This document shows positions 40,619-49,012 of a stretch of 64,000 nt of DNA, piece after piece. The number at the start of each line of letters is the position of its first letter. The first letter of the stretch is position 1. Made by a program: the position numbers and the translations under genes. The stretch is from positions 62,001 to 126,000 of the forward strand of contig DATHAQ010000028.1 of assembly GCA_035296565.1 (NCBI GenBank). Direction: 5' to 3'. Under the pieces are notes generated by a model. The model did not search any database, was not told where the DNA came from, and was given only the letters and a program-made list of their open reading frames with translations. Origin of the DNA: JACCZR01 sp035296565 (GTDB lineage: Bacteria; Actinomycetota; Thermoleophilia; Solirubrobacterales; Thermoleophilaceae).

Positions 40619-43600
40619 GCGCGGGCCACGGCGATACGAAGTTCGCGGCCGTCGATTGTCGCGCGCTCGCCGCTCTCGGAGGCGTCGTAGGCGAGCGACG
40701 TCGCGAGCGTCTCGCCGCTCACGTAGCGCTCGTGTGCTCGGGCGGCCTCGACCAGCTCGGCGTCGCCGCCCAGGGTGAGCGCGATCCGGTCCTCGACTCT
40801 CAGGCCGGCGTCCTTGCGCGCCGCCTGCACGGCGTGCACGATCTCGCGGGCGAGGCCCTCGCGGCGCAGGTCCTCGTCGAGCTCCAGGTTGAGCGCCACC
40901 GCGTGGGTCCCCGCGCGCTCGAGCTGATAGCCCTCCAGCGGCTGTAGGGCCATCTGGACGTCGCCGGGCTCGAGGGTGTGCTCGCGGCCGTCGACCGATA
41001 TGCCGATCGGACCCCCGCTGCGAACACGAACGGGGTCCAGGCCCGCCACGGCGGCGGCCACCTGGGGCATGTGCTTGCCGAAGCGCGGCCCCAGGGCGCG
41101 GTAGTTGGGCTTGAGCTCCCAGCGGCCCAGCTCGTCGGCGTCGGAGACGAAGCGCACCGAGCGCACGTTGAGCTCATCGAGCACCAGCTCTCGGAAGCGC
41201 TCGATCGCCTCGCGCTCGTCGGGACCGGCCACGATCACCGCTTCGGCAAGTGGCTGGCGCACCTTGATCTTGGCCTGCGCGCGTGCGGAGCGGCCGAGCT
41301 CCACCGCGTCGCGCGCCACGTCCATCTGCCACTCCAGGCGCTCGTCGCGCTCACCCCCACGCGGCCAGTCGCACAGGTGCACCGACGACTCGCTGCCGTC
41401 GAGGTTGTCGTAGATCTCATCGGTGACGAACGGAATCAGCGGAGCGAGCAGCTTCGAGACGGCCACCAGGCAGCTGTGCAGCGTCCAGAACGCTGCCGGG
41501 TCGCCGTCCCAGAAGCGCCGCCGCGAGCGCCGGACATACCAGTTGGAGAGCTCGTCCACGAACGTCGCCACGGCGCGGCCGGCAGAGGTCGTGTCGTAGT
41601 CGTCGAGGCGCTCGGTCGCGACCTCGTTGGCGGCGGCAAGCCGCGAGAGCGCCCAGCGGTCGAGATCGGTGAGCCCCTCGGGCGACGGGTCGACGTCGTT
41701 GACGTTCGCGTAGAGGACGTAGAAGCCGTAGGTGTTCCAGAGGGTGAGCATGAACTGGCGCACCGCCTCGCCGACCGTCTCGAGCGAGAAGCGGTAGCCG
41801 TCCCACGGCTGCTTCGAGGTGAAGTAGTACCAGCGAAAGGCATCGGCTCCGTGGGCGTCGAGCACCTCCCAGGGCGTCACCACGTTGCCCTTGCTCTTGC
41901 TCATCTTCTGCCCCTCGGGGTCGAGGATCAGCCCGAGGCAGAGCACGGTCTCGTACGACGAGCGGCCGAAGAGCAGGGTGGAGATGGCCAGCAGCGAGTA
42001 GAACCAGCCGCGGGTCTGGTCGAGCGCCTCGCAGATGTAGTCGGCCGGAAAGCGCTCCTCGAACAGCTCCTGGTTCTCGAGCGGGGCGTGGTGCTGGGCG
42101 AAGGGCATGCAGCCCGAGTCCCACCAGACGTCGATCAGCTCGGGCACGCGGCGGAAGGTCTTGCCGTCGCGCTCGAAGCTGGCATCGTCGATGTAGGGGC
42201 GGTGGAGGTCTGCGGGCACCTCTGCGCCCAGCTCGCGAAGCTCATCCACGCTGCCCACGCAGATCACCTCCGAGCCGTCCTCCGAGCGCCAGATCGGCAG
42301 CGGGGTGCCCCAGTAGCGCTCGCGCGAGAGGGCCCAGTCGACGTTGTTCTCGAGCCACTTGCCGAAGCGCCCGTGCTTGATGTGCTCGGGATGCCAGCTG
42401 ATCGCCTCGTTGGAGGCCAGCAGCTCCTCCCGGCGGGCGGTGGTGCGCACGTACCACGACGACTTGGCGTAGTAGATGAGCGCGGTGCCACATCGCCAGC
42501 AGTGGGGGTAGGAGTGCTCGTAGTCCTCGGCGCGCAGCAGGCGGCCCGACTCCCGCAGCGCCTCCACGATGTCCGGGCCGGCCTCGCGCACGCCGCGACC
42601 GGCGAAGGGCTCGATGCGCTCGTCGAAGGTGCCGTTCGGCCTGACCGGGTTCTGCAGGGTCATACCGAAGCGCTCGCCCAGCGCGAAGTCGTCCTCGCCG
42701 AAGGCAAGCGCAGTGTGGACGATGCCGGTGCCGTCGTCGGTCGTGACGAAGTCGGCGGGCAGCACGGTGTGGCTGCGAGGCCCGAAGTCGGTCACGTAGG
42801 GGAAGGGAGGCTCGTAGGAGAGCCCGACGATCTCGCCCGCGGGCTCGGTCTCGGCACCCTCGCCCAGCACCCGCTCCACCAGGTCGGCGGCCAGGATGAA
42901 GGTCTCGCCGCCCACCTCTGCGCGGACGTATTCGATCTGCGGATTGACCGCCAGCGCCGCGTTGGACAGAAGCGTCCACGGGGTGGTGGTCCAGGCCAGG
43001 AACGACACCCCCTCCTCCCCGCGCACCGGAAAGCGCACGTACACGGCGGGGTCGACCACGTCCTCGTAGCCCAGCGCCACCTCGTGCGAGGACAGCGCGG
43101 TGCCGTCACGCGGGCAGTAGGGGACCACCTTGTAGCCCTCGTAGAGCAGGCCCTGGTCCCACACCTCCTTGAGCGACCACCAGACCGACTCGATGTAGGA
43201 GTTGTCGAGGGTGAAGTAGGCATCGCCGGTGTCGATCCAGAAGCCGATGCGCTCGGTAAGGCGGTTCCACTCGTCGACGTACTCGAGCACCGACTCCCGG
43301 CACTTGGCGTTGAACTCGGCCACGCCGTAGCGCTCGATGTCCTCCTTCTCGGTGAAGCCGAGCTCCTGCTCGACCTGCAGCTCGACCGGCAGCCCGTGGC
43401 AGTCCCAGCCCCCCTTGCGGTGGACCTGCCGGCCGCGCATGGTCTGGAAGCGCGGGAACACGTCCTTGAACACGCGCGAGAGCACGTGGCCGGCGTGGGG
43501 GCGGCCGTTGGCGGTGGGCGGGCCCTCGTAGAAGACGAACGGCTCCGCGCCCTCGCGGCGGCGTACCGACTCGCGGAAGACATCGCGCTCGCGCCAGCGC

Positions 43601-43668
43601 TCGAGCACTTGCTCCTCGAGGGCTGGGAAGGACTGCGAGGGGTCGACCGGGCGGTGCGGCGGGGGCAC
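40615..43668 (-). CDS. ileS: Isoleucyl-tRNA synthetase
   Basis: A 1017-residue class I synthetase: YEGPPTANGRPHAGHVLSRV (HIGH variant HAGH), KGGWDCHGLPVELQVEQELG, the editing-domain threonine-rich AWTTTPWTLLSN, WFYSLLAIS and KMSKSKGNVVTPWEVL. The C-terminal anticodon-binding domain is followed by a long extension, typical of the type 2, eukaryote-like IleRS that is often less sensitive to mupirocin (family knowledge). It starts at GTG 43668. No T-box leader is seen upstream. Confidence 0.96.
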   Translation of the reverse strand: MPPPHRPVDPSQSFPALEEQVLERWRERDVFRESVRRREGAEPFVFYEGPPTANGRPHAGHVLSRVFKDVFPRFQTMRGRQVHRKGGWDCHGLPVELQVEQELGFTEKEDIERYGVAEFNAKCRESVLEYVDEWNRLTERIGFWIDTGDAYFTLDNSYIESVWWSLKEVWDQGLLYEGYKVVPYCPRDGTALSSHEVALGYEDVVDPAVYVRFPVRGEEGVSFLAWTTTPWTLLSNAALAVNPQIEYVRAEVGGETFILAADLVERVLGEGAETEPAGEIVGLSYEPPFPYVTDFGPRSHTVLPADFVTTDDGTGIVHTALAFGEDDFALGERFGMTLQNPVRPNGTFDERIEPFAGRGVREAGPDIVEALRESGRLLRAEDYEHSYPHCWRCGTALIYYAKSSWYVRTTARREELLASNEAISWHPEHIKHGRFGKWLENNVDWALSRERYWGTPLPIWRSEDGSEVICVGSVDELRELGAEVPADLHRPYIDDASFERDGKTFRRVPELIDVWWDSGCMPFAQHHAPLENQELFEERFPADYICEALDQTRGWFYSLLAISTLLFGRSSYETVLCLGLILDPEGQKMSKSKGNVVTPWEVLDAHGADAFRWYYFTSKQPWDGYRFSLETVGEAVRQFMLTLWNTYGFYVLYANVNDVDPSPEGLTDLDRWALSRLAAANEVATERLDDYDTTSAGRAVATFVDELSNWYVRRSRRRFWDGDPAAFWTLHSCLVAVSKLLAPLIPFVTDEIYDNLDGSESSVHLCDWPRGGERDERLEWQMDVARDAVELGRSARAQAKIKVRQPLAEAVIVAGPDEREAIERFRELVLDELNVRSVRFVSDADELGRWELKPNYRALGPRFGKHMPQVAAAVAGLDPVRVRSGGPIGISVDGREHTLEPGDVQMALQPLEGYQLERAGTHAVALNLELDEDLRREGLAREIVHAVQAARKDAGLRVEDRIALTLGGDAELVEAARAHERYVSGETLATSLAYDASESGERATIDGRELRIAVARA

Positions 43669-43727
43669 CGCCCGAGGTTATTTGCGGGGCCGCGCAGGAA
43701 GAACGTGCGGACCGAGCGCGGGGCGGC

Positions 43728-44162
43728 TCAGGCGGCCAAACGCCTGCACAGGTCGGCCAGGTCCCGCTTCTCGGTTTCGTCCAGGCCGCCGAAGGCGTGC
43801 GAGACGCGCTCGGTGTGGGCGGGGAAGAGCCGCTTGGCCAGCTCGGAGCCCCGCGAGGTGATGTCGACCGCCGACGCCCGCCGGTCGTGCTGCAGGCGCC
43901 GGCGCAGGACCAGGCCGCGCGCCTCCAGCGTGGCCACCACCTCCGTGGCGTTGGCCTTGGTCAGGCCGAGCCGCCGCCGCAGCGCCCGCAGCTCGATCGA
44001 CCCGCCGGCGGTGGTGAGCACCACCAGCACCGAGAAGCCCGCGGCCGTCACCCCCTCGCGCTCGAGGTCTGCGGACAGCGAGCGGCGCAGCGAGGTCTCG
44101 GCGCGCAGAAGCGCCTCCAGCGCCCGGTGGGCCAGCGGGTCACCGACCTCGAGTGCCCTCAT
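43728..44162 (-). CDS. MarR-family transcriptional regulator
   Basis: A 144-residue winged-helix regulator: GVTAAGFSVLVVLTTAGG, RALRRRLGLTKANATEVVAT (recognition helix) and LEARGLVLRRRLQHDRRASA VDIT. ATG 44162 gives a normal MarR length; in-frame reading further upstream belongs to the antisense of the MerR gene region. The stop of the preceding MerR gene is only eleven bases away, so the two regulators are probably transcribed together. The ligand is unknown. Confidence 0.9.
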   Translation of the reverse strand: MRALEVGDPLAHRALEALLRAETSLRRSLSADLEREGVTAAGFSVLVVLTTAGGSIELRALRRRLGLTKANATEVVATLEARGLVLRRRLQHDRRASAVDITSRGSELAKRLFPAHTERVSHAFGGLDETEKRDLADLCRRLAA

Positions 44163-44173
44163 GGGGCGGGAAG

Positions 44174-45065
44174 CTAAGCGTGGCTGCGGACGTTCTCGGT
44201 GCTCGGCTCTGCGGATCCGGAACGCGCCGGGGCGGCGCCGGGGGTGTGCTCGCGGTCCACCAGCTCGCGCAGGCGCTCGACGGCCTCGGTCGGCACGTTG
44301 CCCAGGCTCGGCACCGAGCGCTCGCCCTTGACCGGCATCGACTCGCGGTACTCGACGACGGGCGCAGAGGAGCCCACCTGCTTGACCGCGTACATCAGGC
44401 GGCCGACCACCTCGAGCGTGGCGTCGCCTCCGCAGAAGACGAACGCGGTTGGCTTGCAGGCGCGGATGGCGCGCGCCGCCCGCTAGGCCGAAGGAGAGCA
44501 GCAGCGTCGGGAAGGCGGCGCGGCGCAGAGCCAGCTCCAGGGCCTGCACGTGCAGGGCCTCGAGGTCGAGGCGATCGCTGGCGTCGAAGATCACCACCGA
44601 CTCCTCGCGGCTGGCCGGCAGGGCGATGCGCCGCTGGGCGTGTAGCCAGCCGGTGGCCCAGCGACAGGCCAGCTCGAACTCGGGCTCGCGCGAGGCGCGG
44701 TCGTCGGCGGCCTGGACGGCGGGCAGCAGCACATCCTCCACGGTCCGCTCCACCGAGCGCACCGCCAGGCTCTCCTCGAGCACGCGATCGGCGGCGACCT
44801 CGTCGAAGCGGTCGAAGGCGTCGAGTAGGCGGTTGGCCGAGCTGGGGCCCTCGCCGCGGCGGCGGGCCACCTCGATGGCCGAGGAGATGTTGTGCGTCTC
44901 CAGCAGGGCACGCCTCAGCGCCTCTAGCTCGGCGAGGTCGTACTGGCGGTGCCCGCCGGCGGTCCTTCGCGGGCGCGGGTAGGTGAAGCGCCGCTCCCAG
45001 CTGCGCAGGGTGTTCGGGCTCACGCCGAGCAGCTCGGCGGCCGCATGCGTGCGAATCCCGCTCAT
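44174..45065 (-). pseudogene. MerR-family regulator with B12-binding-like domain, frameshifted
   Basis: From ATG 45065 a MerR helix-turn-helix (RTHAAAELLGVSPNTLRSWE, then RRTAGGHRQYDLAELEAL) is followed by a helical and Rossmann-type region resembling CarH/LitR cobalamin-binding regulators (FDRFDEVAADRVLEESLAVR, LHVQALELALRRAAFPTLLL). At the CCC run 44479-44481 the frame breaks. Removing one base restores SFGLAAARAIRACKPTAFVF followed by GGDATLEVVGRLMYAV and the natural end at 44174. Unrepaired, the frame runs on into the MarR gene. The B12-ligating ExxH/DxHxxG positions are not seen. Corrected length is about 296 residues. ATG 45065 is preferred because the AAGGGA ribosome binding site is 8 bases away. 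Confidence 0.75.
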
Positions 45066-45089
45066 GGCCACGTTCCCTTTTTTCGCTGC

Positions 45090-45482
45090 TCAGCGGGCTT
45101 TTCGCAACCGGTGCAGGGGCTCTTGCACCGAGACGAGCGCCGCGCGCGGCGGTCCACAGGTGCCCACCTTGAACGACAGCGAGCCCGCCCTGACCGGCTG
45201 TGGCGCGGTCATCCGGCGTACCGACGCCCGGCGCACGGCCACGGCCAGCTCGCTCTCGGGGTCGGGCAGCTCGTCGCCGAACATGGCCTCGGCGGCCTCG
45301 CTCACCGCCTTCACCTGTAGGTCGTGTCCCACCACGGCGAACGCCGGCCCGGGGAGCTCGTCCTCCCGGCACCACAGCAACATCCCGAGCCCGCAGGCCG
45401 GGCACACGCGGTGCGCCGTCTCGGGATCGGCCGTGCGCCCACATCGTGAGCAGAAGCACGCTCCTTCGCGCTCTTGCGACAC
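45090..45482 (-). CDS. Zinc-ribbon protein with PAS-like domain
   Basis: A 130-residue protein starting at GTG 45482. Residues 9-31 form a four-cysteine zinc ribbon (CSRCGRTADPE..CPACG). The rest resembles a short PAS fold: PAFAVVGHDLQVKAVSEAAE followed by AMFGDELPDPESELAVAV. PAS-containing proteins sense redox state or small molecules. It ends 19-25 bases before the MerR start on the same strand, so it probably belongs to that regulatory operon. The PAS assignment is by pattern only. Confidence 0.7.
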   Translation of the reverse strand: MSQEREGACFCSRCGRTADPETAHRVCPACGLGMLLWCREDELPGPAFAVVGHDLQVKAVSEAAEAMFGDELPDPESELAVAVRRASVRRMTAPQPVRAGSLSFKVGTCGPPRAALVSVQEPLHRLRKAR

Positions 45483-45530
45483 GCTCCGAGCATCCGCTTG
45501 CCGTGGCCCGCGCCGCGGCCGTGCGGGATA

Positions 45531-45983
45531 GTGCAGCGAATCGGGGGATCGACTCTGCTCAAGTGTCTCGTCGCCGCGGCGCTGCTCGCCGGCTGCGGCG
45601 CCGAGGAAGAGCTGCCCGCCGCCTGCCGGGAGGGCGAGCGCGCGATCACGTCGGCCCTCGCCTCGGCCCCGGGGCCGGTGCGGATCGATGGCGTGGCCCT
45701 CTCCGGCTGCATGACCGACTCGGCCGACGCCGCGGAGCTGCAGCAGTTCGGCGGAGCGGTCAACGCGGCTGCCGCCAGGCTGGCGGACATCGCCGCGGAG
45801 CGGCCGGCCTCGGCCGAGGCCGTGCGCCTTGGCTACCTGGCGGGGGCGGTCGAGCGGGGCTCGCGCCAGAGCCAGGGCCTCCACTACGAGCTGCGGCGCC
45901 GCCTCGAGCAGGAACTCGGCCGGGTGGACCGCTCCAGCCCCGCGTTCCGGCGCGGCCAGCGTGCGGGGCTCACCAGTGGGTAG
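45531..45983 (+). CDS. Predicted lipoprotein of unknown function
   Basis: A 150-residue protein with a lipoprotein signal (TLLKCLVAAALLAGCGAEEE; lipobox LLAGC). The mature part is helical with two further cysteines (AACREG and LSGCMTD) that could form a disulfide. GTG 45531 is the best start for the signal peptide; an in-frame ATG at 45474 would add a long non-signal leader. It lies nine bases upstream of fumC. I do not recognise the family. Confidence 0.68.
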   Translation: MQRIGGSTLLKCLVAAALLAGCGAEEELPAACREGERAITSALASAPGPVRIDGVALSGCMTDSADAAELQQFGGAVNAAAARLADIAAERPASAEAVRLGYLAGAVERGSRQSQGLHYELRRRLEQELGRVDRSSPAFRRGQRAGLTSG

Positions 45984-45992
45984 GTTCAGGCC

Positions 45993-47324
45993 ATGTCCGT
46001 GACCGAGCACCAGCTGTGGGGCGGGGAGACCGCCAAGGCCGTGGAGAACTTCCCCGTATCCGGCGAGCGCGTGCCGGTGCCCGTCATCCGCTGGCTGGGG
46101 CGCATCAAGGGGACGGCAGCCGCGGTGAACGGGGAGCTGGGGCTGCTCGAGTCCGACGTGGCCGAGCGAATCGCGCGAGCCGGCTACGAGATCGCCGAGG
46201 GCAAGCACGACGACCAGTTCCCGATCGACGTCTTCCAGACCGGGTCGGGCACCTCGTCGAACATGAACGCCAACGAGGTGATCGCCGAGCTGGCCGGCGA
46301 CGAGGCCCACGCCAACGACCACGTGAACATGGGCCAGTCCTCCAATGACGTCTTCCCCTCGGCCGTGCACCTGGCCGCGGTGGCCGAGACGCACGACAAG
46401 CTGCTGCCCGCGCTCGAGCGCCTGAGCGGCTCGCTGGGCGGCAAGTCGAAGGAGTTCGCCAACCTCGTCAAGGCGGGGCGGACGCACATGATGGACGCGG
46501 TTCCGGTGACGCTCGGGCAGGAGTTCGCCGGCTACGCGGCGCAGATCCGCCTCGGGCGCGAGCGGGTCCAGGCCGCGCTGCCGCGCGCGTCGCAGATCCC
46601 GCTCGGCGGCACCGCGACCGGCACCGGCCTGAACACCCACCCGGAGTTCGCCGAGCGCGTGCGTGCGAAGATCGCCGAGGACACCGGCGTGCCGATCGAC
46701 GGCCCCGCCGAGCCCTTCGAGGCCCAGGGCAACCGCGACGCGCTGGTCGAGCTCTCCGGCGCCCTCAAGGTCGTGGCCGTCTCGCTGACCAAGATCGCCA
46801 GCGACCTGGTCCTGATGGGCTCCGGTCCGCGGACCGGCCTGACCGAGCTGCAGCTTCCCGAGCTCCAGAAGGGCTCCTCGATCATGCCGGGCAAGGTCAA
46901 CCCGGTCATCCCCGAGGTCGTTCTCCAGGTGGCCGCCCAGGTGATCGGCAACGACATGGCGATCACGGTCGCCGGCTCGCAGGGGGCCTTCGAGCTCAAC
47001 GTGCGTGTGCCGGTGATCGCCCGCAACCTGCTCGAGTCGATCACCGTGCTGACCAGCGGCTCGCACATGTTGGCCGAGAAGTGCATCGACGGCCTCGAGC
47101 CCAACGAGGAGGCGCTTACCCGCCACGCGGAGTCGACGCCGGCGATCGCCACGGCGCTGAACCCCTTCATCGGCTACGACAAGGGCACGGAGATCGTGCA
47201 GGAGGCCGTCGCCTCGAAGCGGACCATCCGCGAGGTGGCGATCGAGAAGGGCGTGGACGAGGAGACGCTGGACCGCGCCCTCGACCTCAAGGCGATGGCG
47301 GATGGCAGCAAGCCCTCGGCCTGA
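45993..47324 (+). CDS. fumC: Fumarate hydratase class II
   Basis: A 443-residue fumarase: FQTGSGTSSNMNANEVIAEL, HANDHVNMGQSSNDVFPSAV, the Thr/His loop KAGRTHMMDAVPVTLGQEFA and the signature GSSIMPGKVNPVIPE. It is a slightly short but complete class II enzyme converting fumarate to malate in the TCA cycle, oxygen-stable and without an Fe-S cluster. The ATG at 45993 is near the upstream lipoprotein gene. Confidence 0.94.
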   Translation: MSVTEHQLWGGETAKAVENFPVSGERVPVPVIRWLGRIKGTAAAVNGELGLLESDVAERIARAGYEIAEGKHDDQFPIDVFQTGSGTSSNMNANEVIAELAGDEAHANDHVNMGQSSNDVFPSAVHLAAVAETHDKLLPALERLSGSLGGKSKEFANLVKAGRTHMMDAVPVTLGQEFAGYAAQIRLGRERVQAALPRASQIPLGGTATGTGLNTHPEFAERVRAKIAEDTGVPIDGPAEPFEAQGNRDALVELSGALKVVAVSLTKIASDLVLMGSGPRTGLTELQLPELQKGSSIMPGKVNPVIPEVVLQVAAQVIGNDMAITVAGSQGAFELNVRVPVIARNLLESITVLTSGSHMLAEKCIDGLEPNEEALTRHAESTPAIATALNPFIGYDKGTEIVQEAVASKRTIREVAIEKGVDEETLDRALDLKAMADGSKPSA

Positions 47325-47333
47325 GGGTCAGCA

Positions 47334-47359
47334 CGCCCGCGCCGCGGCGCCCGCGGGCG
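47334..47359 (+). terminator. GC-rich hairpin after fumC
   Basis: An 8-bp stem, CGCCCGCG / CGCGGGCG, with a ten-base loop, beginning nine bases after the fumC stop. No T-tract follows, so it is a candidate terminator only. A copy of the dispersed palindromic element lies just beyond it. Confidence 0.45.
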
Positions 47360-47376
47360 GACCAGGTACTCCACCC

Positions 47377-47408
47377 GGGAAAACCCTCAGCCGCCTGACG
47401 AATTCCCC
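47377..47408. repeat. Dispersed palindromic element, copy 2
   Basis: GGGAAAACCCTCAG-CCGC-CTGACGAATTCCCC, an imperfect dyad with the same TCAG-N4-CTGA core and CCGGAGCGGTG right flank as the copies at 14671 and 55386. It lies between the convergent genes fumC and the HxlR regulator. Confidence 0.65.
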
Positions 47409-47451
47409 GGAGCGGTGAGGGCGTCCGCGTCCTGGTTCGGTCGAGCCGGCG

Positions 47452-48111
47452 CTAGACCAAGGCGGGCGCGGGCAGGGTGAACAGCCCGAAGAAGCGCTCG
47501 GCGGCTTCGCGGTCGCCCTCGACGGTGGCCACACCGGCGGCCTCGGCCTCATCCAGCCCGATACGGCGGTGGGCCAAGGCCAGGAGCGTCTCGTGGTCGG
47601 TGGTGACCACGGCGTCGGGCTGGTCGACCTCGCCCCGCTCCAGTGTCAGGTGGGTGGCGACGACGGCGCGGAAGCGCTCCTCGCCGAGCCGGAGCTCGAG
47701 GGCGGTCTCGAAGCCCTGCGCCAGCTCGGAGTCGAACAGCGTCATCAGTGACAGGAGGTGCGCGTCGAAGCTCATGCCACAGCCGTCGGGCGCAGCCGGA
47801 GCGCGGGCGCCCCAGCGGCCAAGGGCGATGAGCACCTGCTCGAGCTCGCGGCCCCAGTCGGTGAGCTCGTAGACCTGGGAGGCGGCGGGCGGCGGCAGCT
47901 TGCGGCGGTTTACCACGCCGGACTCCTCCAGGTCGCGCAGGCGTTGCGAGAGAACGTCGGGGCCGACGTGGGGCAGGCCTGTGCGCAGGTCCGTGAAGCG
48001 CTTGGGCCCAAGCATCAGCTCGCGGGCGATCATCAGCGACCAGCGCTCGCCCACGCGGTCCAGCGCGCGCGGGATGCCACAGGCCTCTTGATAGGTGCGC
48101 TTGGTAGGCAT
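47452..48111 (-). CDS. HxlR-family transcriptional regulator with C-terminal SCP2-like domain
   Basis: A 219-residue protein. The N-terminal half is an HxlR winged helix (CGIPRALDRVGERWSLMIAR, then LPHVGPDVLSQRLRDLEESG), with the conserved Cys near residue 11. The C-terminal half (LGEERFRAVVATHLTLERGE, PDAVVTTDHETLLALAHRRI) resembles an SCP2 sterol-carrier-like domain, an architecture seen in actinobacterial HxlR proteins. It is divergent from the DUF899 gene with a 75-base gap and probably regulates it. Confidence 0.88.
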   Translation of the reverse strand: MPTKRTYQEACGIPRALDRVGERWSLMIARELMLGPKRFTDLRTGLPHVGPDVLSQRLRDLEESGVVNRRKLPPPAASQVYELTDWGRELEQVLIALGRWGARAPAAPDGCGMSFDAHLLSLMTLFDSELAQGFETALELRLGEERFRAVVATHLTLERGEVDQPDAVVTTDHETLLALAHRRIGLDEAEAAGVATVEGDREAAERFFGLFTLPAPALV

Positions 48112-48186
48112 GGGGAAATACTACCCGAAAATCGGCTTCTTAAATCTTTTGATTGGTTTTTCCAACTTTGTGGTAGGAATCCAGGT
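48112..48186. promoter_or_regulatory. AT-rich divergent promoter region between HxlR and DUF899 genes
   Basis: This gap is much richer in A+T than its surroundings. It holds a CCGAAAATCGG palindrome at its left side and, on the minus strand, a TAGTAT hexamer that could be the -10 of the HxlR gene. On the plus strand TTGATT is a candidate -35 for the DUF899 gene. Control of both genes by HxlR from here is inferred from the layout. Confidence 0.45.
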
Positions 48187-48909
48187 ATGCCGACTACAGC
48201 ACACCGCACCGCCACCCGAGAGGAGTGGCTCGTGGCCCGCCGCGAGCTACTGGAGAAGGAAAAGGAGCTCACGAGGCGCAGCGACGAGCTGGCCCGCGAG
48301 CGCCTCGAACTGCCGTGGGTCCCCGTCGAGAAGGAGTACCGCTTCGACACCCCCGAGGGGACGAAGACGCTCGCCGAGCTGTTCGAGGGGCGCTCGCAGC
48401 TGCTCGTCTACCACTTCATGTACTCGCCCGAGATCGACGGCGAGTTCTGCCCCAGCTGCTCGCTGGCGGCCGACCACTTCGACGGCCCTCGGGCCCACCT
48501 CGAGCAGCGCGACGTGAGCTTCACGGCCATCGCACGCGGCCCGCTCGAGAAGATCGAGGCCTACAAGGCGCGCATGGGCTGGGAGTTCCCCTGGGTCTCG
48601 TCGCTCGGAAGCGACTTCAACTACGACTTCAACGTCTCCTTCACCCAGGAGCAGCGCGCGGGCGAGGCGGAGTACAACTTCTCGCCGATCCAGCAGCCCT
48701 TCGCCGAGCTGCCCGGCATGAGCGCCTTCGCGCTCGAGGACGGGGTCGTCTACCACACGTATTCCTCCTTCGCCCGCGGCGGCGACGTGCTGATGGGCGT
48801 CTACCAGCTGCTCGACCGCGTGCCCTACGGTCGTAACGAGGACGGCTTTGAGCACCACCCGATGGAGTGGGTGCGCCGCCACGACGAGTACGCCGCGGCA
48901 GCCGTGTGA
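48187..48909 (+). CDS. DUF899 family thioredoxin-like protein
   Basis: A 240-residue protein: TREEWLVARRELLEKEKELT, LPWVPVEKEYRFDTPEGTKT, FMYSPEIDGEFCPSCSLAAD (a CPSC in the position of a thioredoxin active site) and YHTYSSFARGGDVLMGVYQL. This pattern is diagnostic of DUF899, a family of predicted dithiol-disulfide isomerases with no proven role. The ATG at 48187 follows an AT-rich promoter region shared with the divergent HxlR regulator, a common HxlR-target arrangement. Confidence 0.9.
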   Translation: MPTTAHRTATREEWLVARRELLEKEKELTRRSDELARERLELPWVPVEKEYRFDTPEGTKTLAELFEGRSQLLVYHFMYSPEIDGEFCPSCSLAADHFDGPRAHLEQRDVSFTAIARGPLEKIEAYKARMGWEFPWVSSLGSDFNYDFNVSFTQEQRAGEAEYNFSPIQQPFAELPGMSAFALEDGVVYHTYSSFARGGDVLMGVYQLLDRVPYGRNEDGFEHHPMEWVRRHDEYAAAAV

Positions 48910-49012
48910 TCGCGCACGTCGCCGGCGTCCCCGCCGAAGAGCTCTTGATTCTGTTGATCAACGGAACGGCCGGTCTGGCATGGGCCGCCATCCGAGAAAG
49001 GAGACGAACCCG

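Noticed and set aside
43669..43727. T-box or other leader before ileS
   Set aside because: The gap is only 59 bases and shows no T-box sequence or terminator-antiterminator pair.
40978..44331. 1117-codon plus-strand frame opposite ileS
   Set aside because: Composition typical of an antisense frame in GC-rich DNA; ileS is certain.
43728..45071. A single MerR-MarR fusion protein of 447 residues
   Set aside because: The linking segment (about 44180-44480) is low-complexity Arg/Ala and out of the coding frame; a one-base correction yields two ordinary regulators.
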